This document shows, piece by piece, positions 21,502 through 30,223 of a stretch of DNA of 64,000 nt. The stretch is from Natronoarchaeum rubrum (GTDB lineage Archaea; Halobacteriota; Halobacteria; Halobacteriales; Natronoarchaeaceae): NCBI RefSeq assembly GCF_024494695.1, contig NZ_JANHDP010000001.1, positions 124,001 to 188,000 of the forward strand, given 5' to 3'. The translations under genes and the position numbers were made by a program. Each line of letters starts with the position of its first letter. Position 1 is the first letter of the stretch. The notes beneath the pieces were generated by a model that did not search any database, had not been told where the DNA came from, and worked only from the letters and a program-made list of their open reading frames with translations.

Positions 21502-21909
21502 TTACACGCCGGGCTGGGCTCGCGTCCGCGAGCGGCCGACCACGGCGCCGACGACGCCGATGACGCCGGCGGTCGCTATCGAGAGCCCGCGCAGCGCGAG
21601 CGAGCTCCCGTCGAACGTCAGCGCGCCGCCGCCGAGGCCGAGCGAGCCGCCGACGTAGAAGAACACGCCGATCCCGACCACGATCAGGACCGCGGACATC
21701 CCGGCGAACACGGGCCAGGGGCTCCCGACGTACTCGGTCTCCCTGAGGATGCCCGCGATGCTCCCCAGCAGGAGCAACAGGCCCCCTACGGCCACGGGAT
21801 ACAGCCCCAGGATGACGCCGATCTCCGAGAGCGGGAGACCGAGCGCGATCAACAGCGGCCACGGACTCGACTTCCGGTACTGATCGCTCAGTCCGGGCTC
21901 CTCCGTCAT
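21502..21909 (-). CDS. Four-helix membrane protein (DUF7541-like)
   Basis: A 135-residue protein with a short hydrophilic N-terminus (MTEEPGLSDQYRKSSPWP) and four hydrophobic helices. The DQYRKSSPWPL segment and the pattern of paired Gly-rich helices resemble a haloarchaeal family seen near cytochrome oxidase genes (DUF7541 as recalled). It lies 67 bases upstream of the HAD gene on the same strand. It may be an oxidase assembly or accessory protein; no catalytic motif is visible. Confidence 0.62.
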   Translation of the reverse strand: MTEEPGLSDQYRKSSPWPLLIALGLPLSEIGVILGLYPVAVGGLLLLLGSIAGILRETEYVGSPWPVFAGMSAVLIVVGIGVFFYVGGSLGLGGGALTFDGSSLALRGLSIATAGVIGVVGAVVGRSRTRAQPGV

Positions 21910-22106
21910 AGGTCGACCTAGCGGCGCGACGTATAGAAAGCCACCGGAATCGCGAGGCCGGCCTCGGGCGCTCGCGGCGATCGGGGTCCTGTCGAGGCAG
22001 CGATCGACGTGGGGCACTTCGTCGGCGTCCGGCAACGTTCCGAGCCGCCCGAAACACGACGTTACGCCGCGCTTACTCCGAACTGCCGGTTCGGGGGCAC
22101 CCAAGA

Positions 22107-22115
22107 CATATATCC
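22107..22115 (+). promoter_or_regulatory. TATA-like box of the thiolase/DUF35 operon
   Basis: CATATATCC lies 23-31 bases before the thiolase ATG at 22138, a near-ideal haloarchaeal TATA box and spacing for a leaderless transcript. Confidence 0.6.
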
Positions 22116-22137
22116 GCTCGACGGCCTACCGGGACAC

Positions 22138-23304
22138 ATGCCAGGCGTACGAGTGGCCGGGGTCGGTGTGACGGCGTTCGGGAACGCGCCCGAACGGACC
22201 GGTCGGGACCTGTTCGGGGAGGCGAGCGCCGAAGCCTTCGCCGACGCGGGGGTCGACCGGGTCGACGTCGAGGCGCTCTATTATGGAAACTTCATGGGGG
22301 AACTCGCGGAGCACCAGGGCCACCAGGGGCCGCTGATGGCCGAGGCCGCGGGGATCCGCGCGCCGGCGACGCGCTACGAGACGGCCTGCGCGTCCAGCAG
22401 CGCCGGCGTCCGACAGGCCGTCAAGGACGTCCGCAACGGCGAGGCAGACGTGTTGCTCGTCGGCGGCGCCGAGCGCATGACCAACCTCGGCACGCAGGGC
22501 GCGACGGAGGCGCTGGCGATCGCGGCCGACGACCTCTGGGAGGTCCGCCAGGGGATGACGTTCCCCGGCGCGTACGCGCTGATGGCGCGGGCGTACTTCG
22601 AGCAGTTCGGCGGCACCCGGGAGGACCTCGCGGAGATCGCCGTCAAGAACCACGAGCACGCCCTCGACAACGACCAGGCCCAGTACAACAGCGAGATCAG
22701 CGTCGAGCAGGTGCTGGACGCGCCGATGGTCTCCGAACCGCTCGGGCTGTACGACTCCTGTCCGATCAGCGACGGCGCCGCGGCGGCCGTCCTCGTCAGC
22801 GAGGAGTACGCCGAGCGCGAGGGGATCGACGCCCCGGTCGCGATCACCGGGACGGGACAGGGCGGTGATCAGCTCGCGCTGCACGACCGCGAGCACCTCG
22901 CGACGTCGCCGGCCGCCGACGAGGCTGCTGTGGAAGCGTACGCCGAGGCGGAGATCTCGGCTACCGACGTCGACCTCGCGGAGGTCCACGACTGCTTCAC
23001 GATCGCCGAAGTGCTCGCGATCGAGTCGCTCGGCCTGTACGAGACGGGCGAGGGCATCGACGCCGCGACGCGGGGCGAGACCGCGGCTGGCGGCGAGAAT
23101 CCGGTCAACCTCTCGGGGGGTCTGAAGGCCAAGGGCCACCCGGTCGGCGCGACCGGGGTCGGTCAGATCGCGGATGTCGTCAAACTGTTGCGCGGCGATC
23201 ACGTCAACAGCGATGCCGTGCCCGACGCCGACGTCGGGGTCGCGCACAACGCGGGCGGGACGGTCGCCAGCGCCGTCGTCCACGTCATGGAGGTCCAAGA
23301 ATGA
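22138..23304 (+). CDS. Thiolase family protein (SCP-x/acetyl-CoA acetyltransferase-like)
   Basis: A 388-residue thiolase fold. The nucleophilic cysteine is in YETACASSSAGV, and the later motifs HDCFTIAEV and GGLKAKGHPVGATGV supply the catalytic His. The final cysteine motif typical of degradative thiolases is replaced by VAHNAGGTVASA, as in the archaeal/SCP-x thiolase branch. That branch works with a DUF35 zinc-ribbon partner, and such a gene overlaps this one downstream. Roles in mevalonate entry or acyl-CoA breakdown are both possible. Confidence 0.92.
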   Translation: MPGVRVAGVGVTAFGNAPERTGRDLFGEASAEAFADAGVDRVDVEALYYGNFMGELAEHQGHQGPLMAEAAGIRAPATRYETACASSSAGVRQAVKDVRNGEADVLLVGGAERMTNLGTQGATEALAIAADDLWEVRQGMTFPGAYALMARAYFEQFGGTREDLAEIAVKNHEHALDNDQAQYNSEISVEQVLDAPMVSEPLGLYDSCPISDGAAAAVLVSEEYAEREGIDAPVAITGTGQGGDQLALHDREHLATSPAADEAAVEAYAEAEISATDVDLAEVHDCFTIAEVLAIESLGLYETGEGIDAATRGETAAGGENPVNLSGGLKAKGHPVGATGVGQIADVVKLLRGDHVNSDAVPDADVGVAHNAGGTVASAVVHVMEVQE

Positions 23305-23693
23305 GTGACAGCGAGGACGTCCGGAACGAGGGGTTCGACGACGCGCTCGACGCCATCGCGGCCGACGAGGGCTACTTCCTGGAGTGTTCGAACGGCCACG
23401 GCTCGCTGCCGCCGCGACGGGTCTGCCCGGACTGCGGCGACGTCGACCTGTCCGAGCAACCGCTCCCCGAGTCGGGCGAGATCGACACGTACACCGTCAC
23501 GCACGTCGCGACGCCGAACTTCACCGACGACGCGCCCTACGTCGTCGCGATCGCCGACTTCGGCTCAGTCAGACTCACCGGCCAGCTCCGCGACGTCGCT
23601 CCCGAGGCCGTCGAGACCGGACAGGTCGTCGGCGTCGACGTCGAGACGACCGAGACGACGGGCGAGCGGCTGCTGGTGTTCGAGCGTCGGTGA
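23301..23693 (+). CDS. Zn-ribbon/OB-fold (DUF35) protein, thiolase partner
   Basis: A 130-residue protein with a helical N-terminus, one zinc-ribbon knuckle (CSNGHGSLPPRRVCPDCG, four potential ligands) and a C-terminal OB fold (VTHVATPNFTDDAPYV through RLLVFERR). DUF35 proteins bind acyl-CoA and bridge thiolase to upstream enzymes in archaeal HMG-CoA synthesis and in ChsH2-type enzymes. The ATG overlaps the thiolase stop (ATGA), strong evidence for a stable two-subunit complex. Note that HMG-CoA synthase is not in this window. Confidence 0.9.
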   Translation: MSDSEDVRNEGFDDALDAIAADEGYFLECSNGHGSLPPRRVCPDCGDVDLSEQPLPESGEIDTYTVTHVATPNFTDDAPYVVAIADFGSVRLTGQLRDVAPEAVETGQVVGVDVETTETTGERLLVFERR

Positions 23694-23737
23694 GACGGGC
23701 CGGAAAGTAAGCGTCGGTACACGGACCGGCGCGGTCG

Positions 23738-23743
23738 TTTTTT
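23738..23743 (+). terminator. T6 run between convergent genes
   Basis: Six T residues lie about 45 bases after the DUF35 stop and just before the stop of the convergent hydrolase gene at 23742. They are a likely plus-strand T-tract terminator for the thiolase operon. Confidence 0.4.
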
Positions 23744-24680
23744 AGTTCTGGTCCGCTATCGCGAGGTCGTCGGCCAGCAGCGTGAGCACGGCGTCGGGAT
23801 GTTCGACGTGGGGCAGCAACTTCGCGTAGTCGACGACGACCAGCCGCGCGTCGGCGTGCTCGGCCAGCGTCCGCCCCTCGCTCAGCGGCGTCGTCTCGCT
23901 CTCGCGGCCCCAGACGAGCGTCGTCGGCACGTCGAGCGCTTCGAGATGTTCGTCGAGATTCTCGTCGGGATCGAGGAAGCCGCTGATGAACGACGCCATC
24001 GCGTAGCGCGCGCCGGGCTGGTGGGCACTCTGCCAGCGGTCCTCGACGTAGCTGTCGTCGACGTTCTCGGGATCGAAGAAGCCGTGGTCGGCGCTGAAGT
24101 AGCGGATCCCCGGCTTGCTCGTCACGAGATTGAACATCGCGGTGCCGACCAGCGGCGTCCGCAGCAGACTACGCAGCCAGACGCGCTGGCCCGGCATCGA
24201 CTCGTCGGTCGGGCAGATCAGGACGAGCCGCGAGACGTCGACGTCGCGGGCGGCCTGGACGGCGTAGGAGCCGCTCAGCGACGACGCGAGCACGATCGGC
24301 TCGTCGGTTAGGTCCCGCAGGAAGTCCGTGACGAACCCCTCGTACAGCGACGCCGAGTACACCAGCGGCGGGCGATCGGAGCGCCCGAAGCCGGGCAGAT
24401 CGGGGACGAGAACGTGGTGCTCCTCGGCCAGCGTCCCGGCGATATCGGCGAACTCGCGGCTCGACGCCGCGGCGCCGACGCCGTGAAACAGCACCATGTC
24501 GGGATCGTCGGGATCGCCCAGTTCGGTGTACGCGATGTCCATGCCGCGCCAGCGGTAGGTGCGGTGTTCGCCGTGCACGCCCGGCTGGGGGTCGTCGACC
24601 GATCTGGCGATCGCGCGATTCGCGAGCGCGGTCGCGCCGACGGCGCCGGCGGCACCTGCGAGGAGGGTTCGGAGCTTCAT
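23742..24680 (-). CDS. Alpha/beta hydrolase, possibly membrane-anchored
   Basis: A 312-residue alpha/beta-hydrolase. An N-terminal hydrophobic segment (residues 1-25, AGAAGAVGATALANRA) may be a membrane anchor. The oxyanion HG motif is VLFHGVGAAASS, then VPDLPGFGRSDRP. The nucleophile elbow near residues 128-138 reads VLASSLSGS, in which Gly is replaced by Ala/Ser on both sides of the expected Ser. The acid and His are expected at the C-terminus (KLLPHVEHP). Substrate unknown. It resembles haloalkane/ester hydrolase-like family members found across haloarchaea. Confidence 0.85.
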   Translation of the reverse strand: MKLRTLLAGAAGAVGATALANRAIARSVDDPQPGVHGEHRTYRWRGMDIAYTELGDPDDPDMVLFHGVGAAASSREFADIAGTLAEEHHVLVPDLPGFGRSDRPPLVYSASLYEGFVTDFLRDLTDEPIVLASSLSGSYAVQAARDVDVSRLVLICPTDESMPGQRVWLRSLLRTPLVGTAMFNLVTSKPGIRYFSADHGFFDPENVDDSYVEDRWQSAHQPGARYAMASFISGFLDPDENLDEHLEALDVPTTLVWGRESETTPLSEGRTLAEHADARLVVVDYAKLLPHVEHPDAVLTLLADDLAIADQN

Positions 24681-24749
24681 ACCGTGTTCTTAGTTCTGAG
24701 TCGACTTAGATGGGGTGGCTTCGGCGAGATGGCTGACCGGATCGCCCGA

Positions 24750-25883
24750 TCAGTCGGCGTCGCGCTCTCGCTCCTCGACGCACTCGCGCAGCGGACCGAG
24801 CAGGTCGTCGGCGACCTCGTAGGGGTCGGTCTCGCGGGCGACGACGGTGTCGACGAGTTCGTCGATGCCGCCGCGGCGCTCGATCTCCTCTTCGAGTAGC
24901 CCCGCGGCGTCGTCGCGCAGCAGCGTTCGGATCTCCTCGGCGTACCGCGTCCGTTCCAGCTCGTCGGCGCGCCCCGTCGCCGCGACGTGCTCGCGGTGGG
25001 CCGTGAACGCGTCGAGCACGGCGTCGACGCCCTCGCCGCGCGTGGCGACCGTCTCGACGATCTGCGGGGACCACGTCGCCGCCTCCCCCTCCACCGTGTC
25101 GAGTGTTCCCGCGGTGCTCTCGGGGTTCTCGTCGGCGCCGCCGTTCGGCGTCGATCCGCCGCCCGGACCGTGCTTGTCCGCCCCGAGAACCGGGTTCACG
25201 TCGTCTCGTAGTTCGATCATCTCCCGGAGTTCCTTGACCGTCCGGTCGGCGCCGTCGAGATCGGCCTTGTTGACGACGAACACGTCGGCGATCTCCAAGA
25301 TGCCCGCTTTCAGCATCTGGACGGTGTCGCCGCTGGACGGCGGGACGAGGACGGCCACCGTGTCGGCGGCCCGCACCACGTCGATCTCGTTCTGGCCGGC
25401 GCCGACGGTCTCGATGATGATCCGGTCCTTGCCGAAGGCGTCCAGCGCTTTCACGGCGTCCGAGGTAGCCGTCGAGAGCCCGCCGAGGTTCCCCCGGGCG
25501 CTCATCGATCGGACGAACACGTCCATGTCGCCGACGGTCGACGCCATCCGGATCCGGTCGCCCAGCACCGCCCCGCCGGTGTACGGCGAGGAGGGGTCGA
25601 CCGCGATGACGCCGACGGTCAGCCCGCGGTCGCGGTACTCCTCGGCGAGCTTGTCGACGAGCGTGGACTTGCCCGACCCCGGGCTACCGGTGACGCCGAC
25701 GACCGCCGCGTTCCCGGTGTGCTCGTGGAGCGCCGAGACGAGCTCGCGGTAGCCCGGCGCGCGGTTCTCGATCTTCGTGATGACGCGGGCCAGCGCGCGG
25801 TGGTCGCCGTCGAGCAGGTCCGCGATCAGCGCCGGCGTCTCGTCTGCGTCGGCGATCTGCTCCCCCTGGCCGTCGCCGCTCAT
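24750..25883 (-). CDS. meaB: Methylmalonyl-CoA mutase-associated GTPase MeaB
   Basis: A 377-residue G3E-family GTPase that protects and reloads the B12 cofactor of methylmalonyl-CoA mutase. Walker A is GSPGSGKST at residues 66-74; the switch region is VDPSSPYTGGAVLGDR; Walker B-like IIIETVGAGQNE and the specificity motif NKAD (205-208) are present. An Asp/Gly/Pro-rich stretch of about 35 residues (232-268) interrupts the usual fold and makes the protein longer than bacterial MeaB (about 330). The ATG overlaps the stop of the B12-binding subunit gene (ATGA), so the two are co-translated. Confidence 0.95.
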   Translation of the reverse strand: MSGDGQGEQIADADETPALIADLLDGDHRALARVITKIENRAPGYRELVSALHEHTGNAAVVGVTGSPGSGKSTLVDKLAEEYRDRGLTVGVIAVDPSSPYTGGAVLGDRIRMASTVGDMDVFVRSMSARGNLGGLSTATSDAVKALDAFGKDRIIIETVGAGQNEIDVVRAADTVAVLVPPSSGDTVQMLKAGILEIADVFVVNKADLDGADRTVKELREMIELRDDVNPVLGADKHGPGGGSTPNGGADENPESTAGTLDTVEGEAATWSPQIVETVATRGEGVDAVLDAFTAHREHVAATGRADELERTRYAEEIRTLLRDDAAGLLEEEIERRGGIDELVDTVVARETDPYEVADDLLGPLRECVEERERDAD

Positions 25884-26296
25884 CGTTCGGGTGCGTTTTC
25901 GCGAATGAACTGGATCGTCTCTTCGAGCTCGGTTCCCGGTCCGAACACCTCGGCGACGCCCTGCGCTTTGAGTTCCGTTTTGTCCTCGTCGGGGATGACG
26001 CCGCCGACCAGCAACAGCGTGTCCTCGAACGCGCCGTACTCCTCTAACCCCTCGACGACCTTCGGGATCAGGGCGTTGTGTGCGCCCGACAGGATCGAGA
26101 TGCCGAGCACGTCGACGTCCTCCTGGACGGCGGCCTGAACGATCTCCTCGGGCGCCTTGTGCAGCCCGGAGTAGATCACCTCGAACCCGGCGTCTCGGAA
26201 CGCCCGGGCGATGACGTGTGCACCCCTGTCGTGGCCGTCCAATCCGACCTTGGCCACGAGACAGCGGATCGACCGTTGCTTCTGGTCGGCGCTCAT
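25880..26296 (-). CDS. mcmA2: Methylmalonyl-CoA mutase, B12-binding small subunit
   Basis: A 138-residue stand-alone cobalamin-binding domain with the base-off/His-on signature DGHDRG at residues 20-25 (His22 the cobalt ligand), the LGISILSGAH loop and the VGGVIPDED segment. It pairs with the catalytic subunit encoded at 12942-14642. The ATG at 26296 begins the domain, and the upstream open-frame extension has no family similarity. It is the first gene of a two-gene operon with meaB. A TTTAAACG stretch about 25-30 bases upstream is the likely TATA box. Confidence 0.95.
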   Translation of the reverse strand: MSADQKQRSIRCLVAKVGLDGHDRGAHVIARAFRDAGFEVIYSGLHKAPEEIVQAAVQEDVDVLGISILSGAHNALIPKVVEGLEEYGAFEDTLLLVGGVIPDEDKTELKAQGVAEVFGPGTELEETIQFIRENAPER

Positions 26297-26535
26297 ACCT
26301 ACGAGTAGTCCGGCGAATCGTTTAAACGTTGATGATAAAATCGGCCGGTTCCGCGGCGCCGCGCGATCCGATGTCGGCGTCGTGCGGTTCGGCGTCGGCG
26401 TCACGCCGGGGTGCCGTCCGGCGTCGTACCGGATCACGAGCGGGCCGATCGATGCGCTTTTGATCGGTCTGCTCCGATCGACGTTCGCCGCACCGAAGCG
26501 ACAGGAAAATAGCGGCCGCTTCCTAACCCCCGGGC

Positions 26536-27147
26536 ATGGCGACAGCAACGCCGCGCCAACGAGTCAAGGACAACGTCGGGGCGGTCACCGCACTGCTGAC
26601 GGTCGTCGGCTACGCCCTCGTCGCAGCGACGTTCGGGGGCTGGCTCCCGCTGTTCCCCGAAATCTCCGAGTCGGGCGTCAGCCTACTCGGCCACGCGATC
26701 GCGGTCGTGAACACGCTGGCGGTCATCTGTCTCTGCGCGGGCTGGTACTGGATCCGCAACGGCGAGGTCGACAAGCACCGGGCGGCGATGAGCGCGGCGT
26801 TCGTGCTCATCATCCTCTTCTTGCTGATGTACCTCCCGAAAGTCGGCGGCGGCGGCCAGAAGGCGATCGCCGACACCGTCCCCGATCTCGTGCGCTACGG
26901 CTACTTCGCGATGCTGTTCGTCCACATCGTGCTGTCGGTCGTGACGATGCCGGTCGTGCTGTACGCGTTCCTGCTCGGGATGACTCACACGCCCGCGGAA
27001 CTTCGGAACACGCCCCACGCGAAGGTCGGGCGGATCGCCGCCGGATCGTGGATTCTCAGCCTCGTGCTCGGCGTCGTCACGTACGTCATCCTCAACCACG
27101 CGTACGGCTACACGTTCGAGCCGGCGCTGTTGGCGGTCCCCCTGTAG
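26536..27147 (+). CDS. DUF420 membrane protein (CtaM/YozB-like oxidase factor)
   Basis: A 203-residue protein with five membrane helices. DUF420 hallmarks are HAIAVVNTLAVICLCAGWYWI, HRAAMSAAFVLIILFLLMY, and HIVLSVVTMPVVLYAF with HAKVGRIAAGSW. These carry the conserved helix-embedded histidines that suggest metal or heme contact. In Staphylococcus aureus the DUF420 protein CtaM is required for function of the heme-A menaquinol oxidase. Here it would help mature the aa3 oxidase encoded at 18506 and 40732-42452, although it stands alone between the MeaB operon and a sensor kinase. Confidence 0.88.
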   Translation: MATATPRQRVKDNVGAVTALLTVVGYALVAATFGGWLPLFPEISESGVSLLGHAIAVVNTLAVICLCAGWYWIRNGEVDKHRAAMSAAFVLIILFLLMYLPKVGGGGQKAIADTVPDLVRYGYFAMLFVHIVLSVVTMPVVLYAFLLGMTHTPAELRNTPHAKVGRIAAGSWILSLVLGVVTYVILNHAYGYTFEPALLAVPL

Positions 27148-27197
27148 CCCCGCAGTTCTCCTCCTCGGGCAGTTTTGACCCGGCTGGCGGCGTCGCC

Positions 27198-28247
27198 CTA
27201 CGCCGCCGGCCGGTCGTTCGTTCTGGGCAGCAGGAACTCGACGACGTTTCCTCTGGGATCGTTCGCCTCAAAGCGGAGTTCGCCGCCCAGCGAGTCGACA
27301 CACCACTGCATCACCCAGAGGCCGATCCCGGAGCCGTGGTACGTGCTGTTCGTCGTCACGTCCTCGTCGAGAACGTCGATTTCGACGTCCGAGATCGTCG
27401 GTCCGTCGTCCGCAATCTGAACGCGACCGTGCTTGCTCTCCGGATCGTCTCTCACGGTCACGGTCACGTTCGGCACGTCCCGATCGTTGTGGATGATCGC
27501 GTTTTCGATTGCGTGTCCGATCGCGTAGTCGAGGCCGTTGTCGGCGGTCACCCAGACGTCGGACTCCGCCTCCACGGTCAGGTCGGCGTCCGGGTGACCA
27601 GATCGATGCTCCTCGACGAGATTCCGGACGAGGTCGCCGAGATTCGTGGCCTTGCGCTTCGTCGCCTCGGGGTCGGCGATCTCTTCGATCTGGTGGATCG
27701 AGTCGCTCATCGTCCCGATCTCCGTGGCGATGTCGAGGATCGTCTCGACCTCGTCTTCGAGCCGCGCCTGATCGATCGCCGTCTTGAGCCGGTCGGCGTA
27801 CCCGATGAGCAGGTTCGCCTCGTTCCGGAGGTTGTGTCGGACGACGCGGTTGAGGAGATGTAGACGGCGCTCACGTGCCTTGTAATCGGTGATATCGCGC
27901 ACCTCGGCCAGCACACACGAGGTCCGATCGATGGACGACCGTTCCAGGCGCACCTGGACCCAGATGAGTTCGCCGGTCGATCGTCGTATCCGCCACTCGA
28001 ACTCCTGTGGATCGCCGTCGGCGGCCGCACGGATCCGGCGCAGCGCCTCCGCCTGGGAGAGCGTCGTCGAGGGCGGGGTGTAGTCTCCCACGTTCATCTG
28101 CTTGAGTTCCTCGAGTGAATAGCCGTACAGTTCCTGCACGCGCTCGTTCGCGTCGAGCGTCGCGCCCGTCTCGGGATCACGAAGCGTGATCCCGACGTTG
28201 AGATCGTCAAATGCGTCCGGCAATGCCGGGTCGCCCTGCCCGTCCAT
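27198..28247 (-). CDS. PAS-domain sensor histidine kinase
   Basis: A 349-residue soluble kinase. One PAS/PAC sensor (residues about 10-125, with LDANERVQELYGYS and EVRDITDYK) is followed by a HisKA-like helix with the phosphoacceptor in VVRHNLRNEANLL (His near 136). The HATPase domain has the N box HAIENAIIHND, G1 VQIADDGPTIS and G2 GSGIGLWV. There are no membrane spans, so it is cytosolic. No response regulator is adjacent, as is common for haloarchaeal kinases. The ATG at 28247 starts right before the PAS domain. The signal is unknown. Confidence 0.93.
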   Translation of the reverse strand: MDGQGDPALPDAFDDLNVGITLRDPETGATLDANERVQELYGYSLEELKQMNVGDYTPPSTTLSQAEALRRIRAAADGDPQEFEWRIRRSTGELIWVQVRLERSSIDRTSCVLAEVRDITDYKARERRLHLLNRVVRHNLRNEANLLIGYADRLKTAIDQARLEDEVETILDIATEIGTMSDSIHQIEEIADPEATKRKATNLGDLVRNLVEEHRSGHPDADLTVEAESDVWVTADNGLDYAIGHAIENAIIHNDRDVPNVTVTVRDDPESKHGRVQIADDGPTISDVEIDVLDEDVTTNSTYHGSGIGLWVMQWCVDSLGGELRFEANDPRGNVVEFLLPRTNDRPAA

Positions 28248-28345
28248 AGTCGCAGTTGGTACCGGACAACTAAAGTGCGAGTGTTCCCCCGAATATCGAG
28301 GGTTTTTCACTTGACAATTCGCAGGACGGCGGCCGATCGGTGCGC

Positions 28346-29095
28346 TCAGTCCGTCTGCGGGATCGCGTACGCACCCACCGCGAACGAGAGCACCGCCAGC
28401 ACCGCGAGTATCAGCAGCGGGCCCACTGGGTCGCCACCGTAGCCCGGCGTCAGCGACCGGACGCCTCGCGCGAAGTACGTCAGCGGCGAGAGGTTCTGGA
28501 GCGGACCGAACCACTCGGGCAACATCTCCGGCGGGACGAACGTGTCGGAAAGAAACAGGAGGGGAAGCCCGATCGTGTTGCTCGCGGTGACCGCGCCGTC
28601 CTGCGATTCGGTGACCGCACCCAGCACCGCGCCGACGCCGCAAAACAGCACGACGCCGAAGACGATGAACGGGACGAGCAGCGGCGACAGCGGCAGCGCG
28701 GCGCCGGTCAGGACCGCGACCAGCACGAGTACGAGCAGGCTAGCGATGCCGATGATGACGGTGTTGACGAGCGTGCGCGCCGCCAGCCACTCGGCGCGGG
28801 ACAGCGGCGTCGTCGCGAGCTTCTCGAAGCGGTTGCCCTCGCGGTGGCGCGCGACCGTGCTGCCGAGCCGCGAGAGCGGCGTAAAGAGCACGACCGTCGC
28901 GACGTAGCCCGGCACGTAGTACTCGGCAGGCTCGGTGAACAGGCCGCCGCCGCCCGGGTCGGTGCGCACGAGCGCGCCGAAGATGACGATCAGCAAGACG
29001 GGGAAGAAGAAGGTGAAGAAGACGGCCGTCTTCCGGCGCAGGAAGGATCGCCACGCGGCGTCGAACTCCGCGGCGACGCGCCCGGTCGTCGTCAT
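28346..29095 (-). CDS. ABC-2 type transporter permease
   Basis: A 249-residue six-helix ABC-2 permease. The cytoplasmic start (FDAAWRSFLRRKTAVFFTF), the amphipathic region KLATTPLSRAEWLAARTL, and the final helix near LLILAVLAVLSFAVGAY are typical of drug/lipid export permeases (DrrB-like). The ATG at 29095 overlaps the stop of the ATPase gene (ATGA), so the two form an exporter. The substrate is unknown; such pairs often export hydrophobic compounds. Confidence 0.93.
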   Translation of the reverse strand: MTTTGRVAAEFDAAWRSFLRRKTAVFFTFFFPVLLIVIFGALVRTDPGGGGLFTEPAEYYVPGYVATVVLFTPLSRLGSTVARHREGNRFEKLATTPLSRAEWLAARTLVNTVIIGIASLLVLVLVAVLTGAALPLSPLLVPFIVFGVVLFCGVGAVLGAVTESQDGAVTASNTIGLPLLFLSDTFVPPEMLPEWFGPLQNLSPLTYFARGVRSLTPGYGGDPVGPLLILAVLAVLSFAVGAYAIPQTD

Positions 29096-30144
29096 CGCGA
29101 CTCACCTCCGTCAGAGCTTCGCGCTGACGTCGTTCGAGGACCGTTGGCCCTCTCACCCCCGGGCACCGCCCTGCGAGCCCGAGCCGCGGCGTCGCCGCCC
29201 GCGCCGCCCTCCTCGTCGCCGGCCAGTTCCATGTAGACGTCCTCCAGACTCGGCTCACGCCAGGTGAGCGAGGAGTAGGCGATCCCCCGACTCTCCATCG
29301 TCTCGACCGCCGTACCGATCTCGGTCGGATCGATCCCGGTGATCTCGACGCCGCGCTCCGTCGGCGTCGCAGCGACGCCGTCGTCGGCGAGGTCGGCCGC
29401 GACCGTCTCGGGATCGGGCGTCGATGCCATCGTCGCCTCGCTGTCGGCGCCGTCGGCGTCCAGTTCGACGTACAGCCGCGCGTCGCCGCCGTGCTCGCGA
29501 ACCAGTTCCTCGGGCCGGCCGATCGCGACCAGCTCGCCGCCGGCCAGCAGCCCGACGCGGTCGGCCAGTCGCTGGGCTTCGTCCATGTCGTGGGTTGTGA
29601 GAAACACCGTCGTCCCGCCGGCCGCGAGCGCCCGAACGCGCTCGGCGACGGTGCGGCGTCCCGCGGGGTCGATCCCGGTCGTCGGCTCGTCCAGAAAGAG
29701 GAGCTCGGGGTCGTTGACCAGCGCGGCGCCGAGACAGACCCGGCGCTGCTGGCCGCCCGAGAGCTTCTCGTACCAGGTGTCGGCGTCGTCGGCGAGTCCC
29801 ACCGTCGAGAGCACCTCGTCGGGAGCGATCGCGTCGTCGTACAGCCCGGCGTAGTACTCGATCAGTTCGCGCCCGGTCAGGCGCCCCGGCGGCGAGAAAT
29901 CCTGCGGGAGGACGCCGATCCGCTCTCTGGCGACGGCCGTCGGCGCCTCGCCGAACACCGTTACCGAGCCCTCCGTGGGCGCCGTGGTCCCGGTCAGCGC
30001 CCGAACGAGCGTAGTCTTGCCCGCGCCGTTCGGCCCGATCAGCGCGAACACCTCGCCCGCGCGCACCGTCAGCGTGACGCCGTCGAGCGCCGTCGCGTCG
30101 CCGTAGCGTTTCTGCACGTCCTCGGCGACGAGCACGTCTGTCAT
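29092..30144 (-). CDS. ABC transporter ATP-binding protein (DrrA/ABC-2 exporter type)
   Basis: A 350-residue ATPase with Walker A GPNGAGKTT, Q loop VLPQDFSPPG, signature LSGGQQRRVCLG, Walker B LLFLDEP and switch TTHDMDEA. The C-terminal 120 residues form the DUF4162-like accessory domain plus a Gly/Ala-rich tail. The ATG at 30144 is used because the longer open frame upstream is the low-complexity repeat region. It is operonic with the permease gene, the first gene of the pair. Confidence 0.94.
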   Translation of the reverse strand: MTDVLVAEDVQKRYGDATALDGVTLTVRAGEVFALIGPNGAGKTTLVRALTGTTAPTEGSVTVFGEAPTAVARERIGVLPQDFSPPGRLTGRELIEYYAGLYDDAIAPDEVLSTVGLADDADTWYEKLSGGQQRRVCLGAALVNDPELLFLDEPTTGIDPAGRRTVAERVRALAAGGTTVFLTTHDMDEAQRLADRVGLLAGGELVAIGRPEELVREHGGDARLYVELDADGADSEATMASTPDPETVAADLADDGVAATPTERGVEITGIDPTEIGTAVETMESRGIAYSSLTWREPSLEDVYMELAGDEEGGAGGDAAARARRAVPGGERANGPRTTSARSSDGGESR

Positions 30145-30223
30145 ACCCGAGTCTCGGGAGTCGACGCGAAAAGGCGGTTCGGTTTGGGCGCCGCGGCCGG
30201 CTCGGCGTCGTCCGTCGCGTCGC

